Below are positions 7,926-9,215 of a stretch of 9,215 bases of DNA, piece after piece. The DNA comes from Pseudomonadota bacterium (lineage in GTDB: Bacteria; Pseudomonadota; Alphaproteobacteria; Rickettsiales; Midichloriaceae). The position numbers were made by a program, and so were the translations under genes. Under the pieces are notes generated by a model. It had not been told where the DNA came from. It worked only from the letters and a program-made list of their open reading frames with translations, and did not search any database. Where the stretch lies: contig JAQCBG010000017.1 of the NCBI GenBank assembly GCA_027621485.1, forward strand, positions 1 to 9,215, given 5' to 3'. How positions within the stretch are numbered: the first letter of the stretch is position 1; every line of letters starts with the position of its first letter.

Positions 7926-8324
7926 TTACTTTCCCCCTTTCAAATAAGCAGAGCTTAATCCTTCTATCATTGGATAATGCTTTATATTCAATGTTTTAAG
8001 CTCAAGACCATAATAACATGCCGTTGCTGCAATAAGTGCATCTGGCAATAATACATTATGTGATTTGTGGTAATCTTTCTTCCAAAGACCCGCCTTAGTT
8101 GCTATATCCCTATTGATATCCATCACTACAAAATATTCACTTAACCCCTTAACAGCTCCCTTATCCCTCATATTTCGTACTCCTGCATAAAGCTCCGCCA
8201 CTGTGATAACCGATAAGCATTGCTTTCCTTCTATCCCCTCAAGCAGACTCTTAGCTTTCTCTTCGCCTCTCATGTAATCTATAATTACATCAGTATCATA
8301 TAAATATTTACCTGCTCCATTCAT
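7926..8324 (-). CDS. vapC: VapC-like PIN-domain toxin (ribonuclease)
   Basis: This 132-residue protein is a single PIN domain, the usual VapC size. VapC toxins are Mg2+-dependent endoribonucleases, most often cutting tRNA or rRNA, held inactive by VapB. The acidic active-site pattern is complete: D10 in YDTDVIIDYM, E44 in TVAELYAG, and D95 in LPDALIAATA, with N113 in TLNIKHYP at the usual fourth position. The toxin therefore looks catalytically intact. The ATG at 8324 lies inside the vapB 3' end (17-nt overlap) and is preceded by AAGGAG with an 8-nt spacer, which fixes the start and implies coupled translation. The TAA stop directly abuts the traF ATG. The codons for the final KGGK also form the traF ribosome-binding site, so the toxin gene is physically built into the transfer operon. 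The exact RNA target cannot be told from sequence. Confidence 0.9.
   Translation of the reverse strand: MNGAGKYLYDTDVIIDYMRGEEKAKSLLEGIEGKQCLSVITVAELYAGVRNMRDKGAVKGLSEYFVVMDINRDIATKAGLWKKDYHKSHNVLLPDALIAATACYYGLELKTLNIKHYPMIEGLSSAYLKGGK
7933..7939 (-). promoter_or_regulatory. traF ribosome-binding site encoded by the vapC C-terminus
   Basis: AAGGGGG lies 7 nt upstream of the traF ATG, inside the last vapC codons (Lys-Gly-Gly-Lys-stop). Because the vapC stop abuts the traF start, ribosomes finishing the toxin are placed directly at traF. Confidence 0.7.
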
Positions 8325-8574
8325 CTCTTAAACTCCTTACGTTAATTTCTCTACTTTTCCAAATGCCATATGCTTTCGTTAGTTTTGTACTACTGTACTT
8401 ACTTGTAAATTCAGCAACAGCCCTTCTTATTAATTCTGACTTTGACATAGATGTCTTTTTAGATATCGCTTCTAGCTCTAGCTTAGCTTCATCTGGTAGA
8501 TATAACTGTGTTTTATACATATTTATACGTGATATTGTTACTATATCTCTTATATTACTTTTATTTCCGTGCAT
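8308..8574 (-). CDS. vapB: VapB-like ribbon-helix-helix antitoxin
   Basis: This is the antitoxin of a type II toxin-antitoxin pair. It should bind and neutralise the adjacent PIN toxin and repress the operon through its DNA-binding domain. Numbered from the longest frame (88 residues), a ribbon-helix-helix fold spans about 19-57: strand YKTQLYLP (20-27), helix A at about 29-41, a turn, and helix B MSKSELIRRAVAEF (43-56). The C-terminal part (GIWKSRE near 70-76 and LRDEW near 82-86) is the toxin-binding tail typical of RHH antitoxins paired with PIN toxins. The start is uncertain. ATG 8574 has AAAGG 5 nt upstream, but ATG 8520 (70 residues, starting MYKTQLYL) fits the family better, because these proteins normally begin right at the strand. 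The 3' end overlaps vapC by 17 nt. Confidence 0.85.
   Translation of the reverse strand: MHGNKSNIRDIVTISRINMYKTQLYLPDEAKLELEAISKKTSMSKSELIRRAVAEFTSKYSSTKLTKAYGIWKSREINVRSLRDEWSR
8531..8547. promoter_or_regulatory. 17-bp near-perfect palindrome, candidate VapB operator
   Basis: The plus strand reads GATATTGTTACTATATC, which pairs with itself at 7 of 8 arm positions around a central base. Ribbon-helix-helix antitoxins bind such dyads as dimers and usually repress their own operon. The site ends 10 nt before the internal vapB ATG at 8520. If that ATG is the true start, the palindrome lies in the 5' untranslated leader; if translation starts at 8574 it is inside the coding region. It is AT-rich, so chance is possible, but the arms include a G-C pair at each end and another flanking the centre. 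Confidence 0.4.
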
Positions 8575-8579
8575 TGCAA

Positions 8580-8584
8580 CCTTT
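8580..8584 (-). promoter_or_regulatory. Shine-Dalgarno-like AAAGG before the upstream vapB start
   Basis: AAAGG ends 5 nt before the ATG at 8574. No comparable purine-rich site lies 5-10 nt before the alternative ATG at 8520. This is the only direct sequence support for the longer antitoxin reading frame. Confidence 0.35.
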
Positions 8585-8585
8585 T

Positions 8586-8613
8586 TTTATAATTTTTTCA
8601 ATTGTTATTTTAA
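8586..8613 (-). promoter_or_regulatory. Weak candidate promoter for vapBC-tra
   Basis: On the minus strand, TTAAAA (8613-8608) is followed after 16 nt by TATAAA (8591-8586), in the only non-coding gap of the window. The match is 4/6 to a sigma-70 -35 box and 5/6 to a -10 box. Transcription would begin near 8579. That lies just before the upstream vapB start (8574) and would leave a leader of about 60 nt for the downstream start (8520). Matches of this quality are common by chance in AT-rich DNA. The support is mainly that no other gap in the window could hold a promoter for the downstream genes. Confidence 0.22.
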
Positions 8614-8634
8614 CTGCTTCACTCCATAATCCCC

Positions 8635-9183
8635 CTACTCTTGATAAAAATATGCGCATTTTCCACTACCATCATTACCCTCTTGATCATAAAAGATAAA
8701 ATAAAGCCCTTTTATATTGTATCCACCCTTATTAATTGGCATATACTCCGCTATTATTCTTGCTTTATCTATATTCTCATACTGGTACTCATCACTATTA
8801 AAAAACTGTCTTTTTATCTTTTTGAAACCTGGAGTTATAATTATGATATTCACGGGTTTCATTTTATTTTTAGAATATGCCGATTGAGCTATAATTAACT
8901 CTCCCTCCTCCCCTTCTTTGAAATAATATTTCATATCCTGATAAGGATTGTCTTTAATAGCTTCCTTTAAGCCACTGGCAGCACCTTTCTTAGCTGTAAA
9001 GATTATAACTTTATCATTCATTAGTACCTTGCTGCAATATGAGGAATAATGAGCAACTTTCAATTGCTGCTTTAAATCTTCATTTTCTACCTGCAACTTG
9101 CCTTCGTCCACAAGCTTTTTAAGCTGTGGAATGCTCTTCACTACGCTTCCAAAACTCCATAAACTAAGAATGCCCATCTTCAT
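8635..9183 (-). CDS. Unrecognised 182-residue soluble protein
   Basis: I do not recognise this protein. It starts MKMGILSLWSFGSVV, has a charged, probably helical stretch at about residues 20-44 (LKKLVDEGKLQVENEDLKQQ), and then an alpha/beta-looking body with strand-like segments at about 57-63 (DKVIIFT), 111-117 (VNIIIIT) and 157-164 (NIKGLYFIFYD). There is no transmembrane segment or clear signal peptide. It has only two cysteines, C50 and one near the C-terminus in GKCAYFY. The ATG at 9183 overlaps a possible upstream stop by 4 nt. A second ATG at 9177 is an alternative start, and a purine-rich run (GAGAAAG) precedes both. The frame remains open to the window edge, so a longer protein cannot be excluded. 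It ends with TAG, 60 nt before the longest vapB reading frame. Its position before vapB-vapC-traF suggests element cargo or a transfer accessory protein, but this is inference only. Confidence 0.72.
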   Translation of the reverse strand: MKMGILSLWSFGSVVKSIPQLKKLVDEGKLQVENEDLKQQLKVAHYSSYCSKVLMNDKVIIFTAKKGAASGLKEAIKDNPYQDMKYYFKEGEEGELIIAQSAYSKNKMKPVNIIIITPGFKKIKRQFFNSDEYQYENIDKARIIAEYMPINKGGYNIKGLYFIFYDQEGNDGSGKCAYFYQE

Positions 9184-9215
9184 ACTTTCTCTTTCTCTTT
9201 CACCTTCACTCCTCG
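9180..9215 (-). CDS. Possible C-terminal tail of an upstream gene, cut by the window edge
   Basis: Reading leftward from the window edge, one frame is open for 11 codons (RGVKVKEKEKV) and ends at a TGA at 9182-9180. That TGA overlaps the ATG of the next gene by four bases (ATGA), the same coupling seen between traH and traG further along. This suggests an upstream gene of the same operon ends here. The tail is Lys/Glu-rich and too short to identify. In F-like operons traN or trbC-type genes often lie upstream of traF, but nothing here shows which gene it is. The frame of the next gene is also open to the window edge, so this call is weak. Confidence 0.3.
   Translation of the reverse strand, partial: RGVKVKEKEKV

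Noticed and set aside
8603..8613. Small GTTA-AAA-TAAC hairpin in the gap before vapB, considered as a terminator
   Set aside because: The stem is only four base pairs with no G+C-rich core, and the following run is A-rich rather than T-rich in the transcript.
8363..8898. Plus-strand open frames of 63-88 codons opposite vapB and the 182-residue gene
   Set aside because: They are Phe/Ile/Leu-rich shadows of AT-rich coding DNA on the other strand. None has a recognisable motif or Shine-Dalgarno site.
1..9215. CRISPR arrays, tRNA or rRNA genes, IS ends, attachment sites
   Set aside because: I saw no spaced identical repeats, no transposase or integrase reading frame, and no RNA-gene-like G+C-rich island. 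Coding genes fill almost the whole window.

Overview
This is an AT-rich window (roughly one third G+C, judged by eye). Every real gene I can support reads from the minus strand, and the plus strand is visibly C/T-rich as a result. In transcription order (right to left) the genes are: the possible tail of an upstream gene, an unrecognised 182-residue protein, a VapB/VapC-type toxin-antitoxin pair, TraF, TraH, TraG, an unrecognised membrane-anchored 398-residue protein, and a DUF1016/YhcG-type PDDEXK nuclease.

The core is the traF-traH-traG block of an F-type conjugative type IV secretion system, which acts in pilus assembly and mating-pair stabilisation. The AT-rich composition, the F-type tra genes and the nearby toxin-antitoxin pair resemble integrative conjugative elements of intracellular Alphaproteobacteria (Rickettsiales amplified genetic elements, and relatives in Jidaibacter or Midichloria). 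AT-rich F-type elements also occur in Legionella and amoeba-associated Chlamydiae, so the host is only a moderate-confidence inference. No chromosomal housekeeping gene is present to settle it.

The layout is very tight. The vapC stop codon touches the traF start, traF and traH are separated by 4 nt (to the preferred ATG), traH and traG overlap by 4 nt (ATGA), traG and the 398-residue gene overlap by 1 nt (TAATG), and that gene overlaps the nuclease by 8 nt. vapB and vapC overlap by 17 nt. The only real non-coding gap is 60 to 114 nt (depending on the vapB start) upstream of vapB. It holds a weak candidate promoter and a 17-bp near-perfect palindrome. The stretch from vapB to the nuclease therefore looks like one translationally coupled polycistron of about 8.5 kb.

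Points of interest: the toxin-antitoxin pair is wired directly into the transfer operon; TraF keeps a CPSC redox motif that F-plasmid TraF lacks; TraG carries a very long Ser/Asn-rich, cysteine-free C-terminal region; TraH has an unusual N-terminal extension before its signal-like segment; and an unknown membrane protein plus a nuclease occupy the place where F carries its exclusion genes. No IS element, CRISPR array, tRNA, rRNA or convincing terminator was seen.
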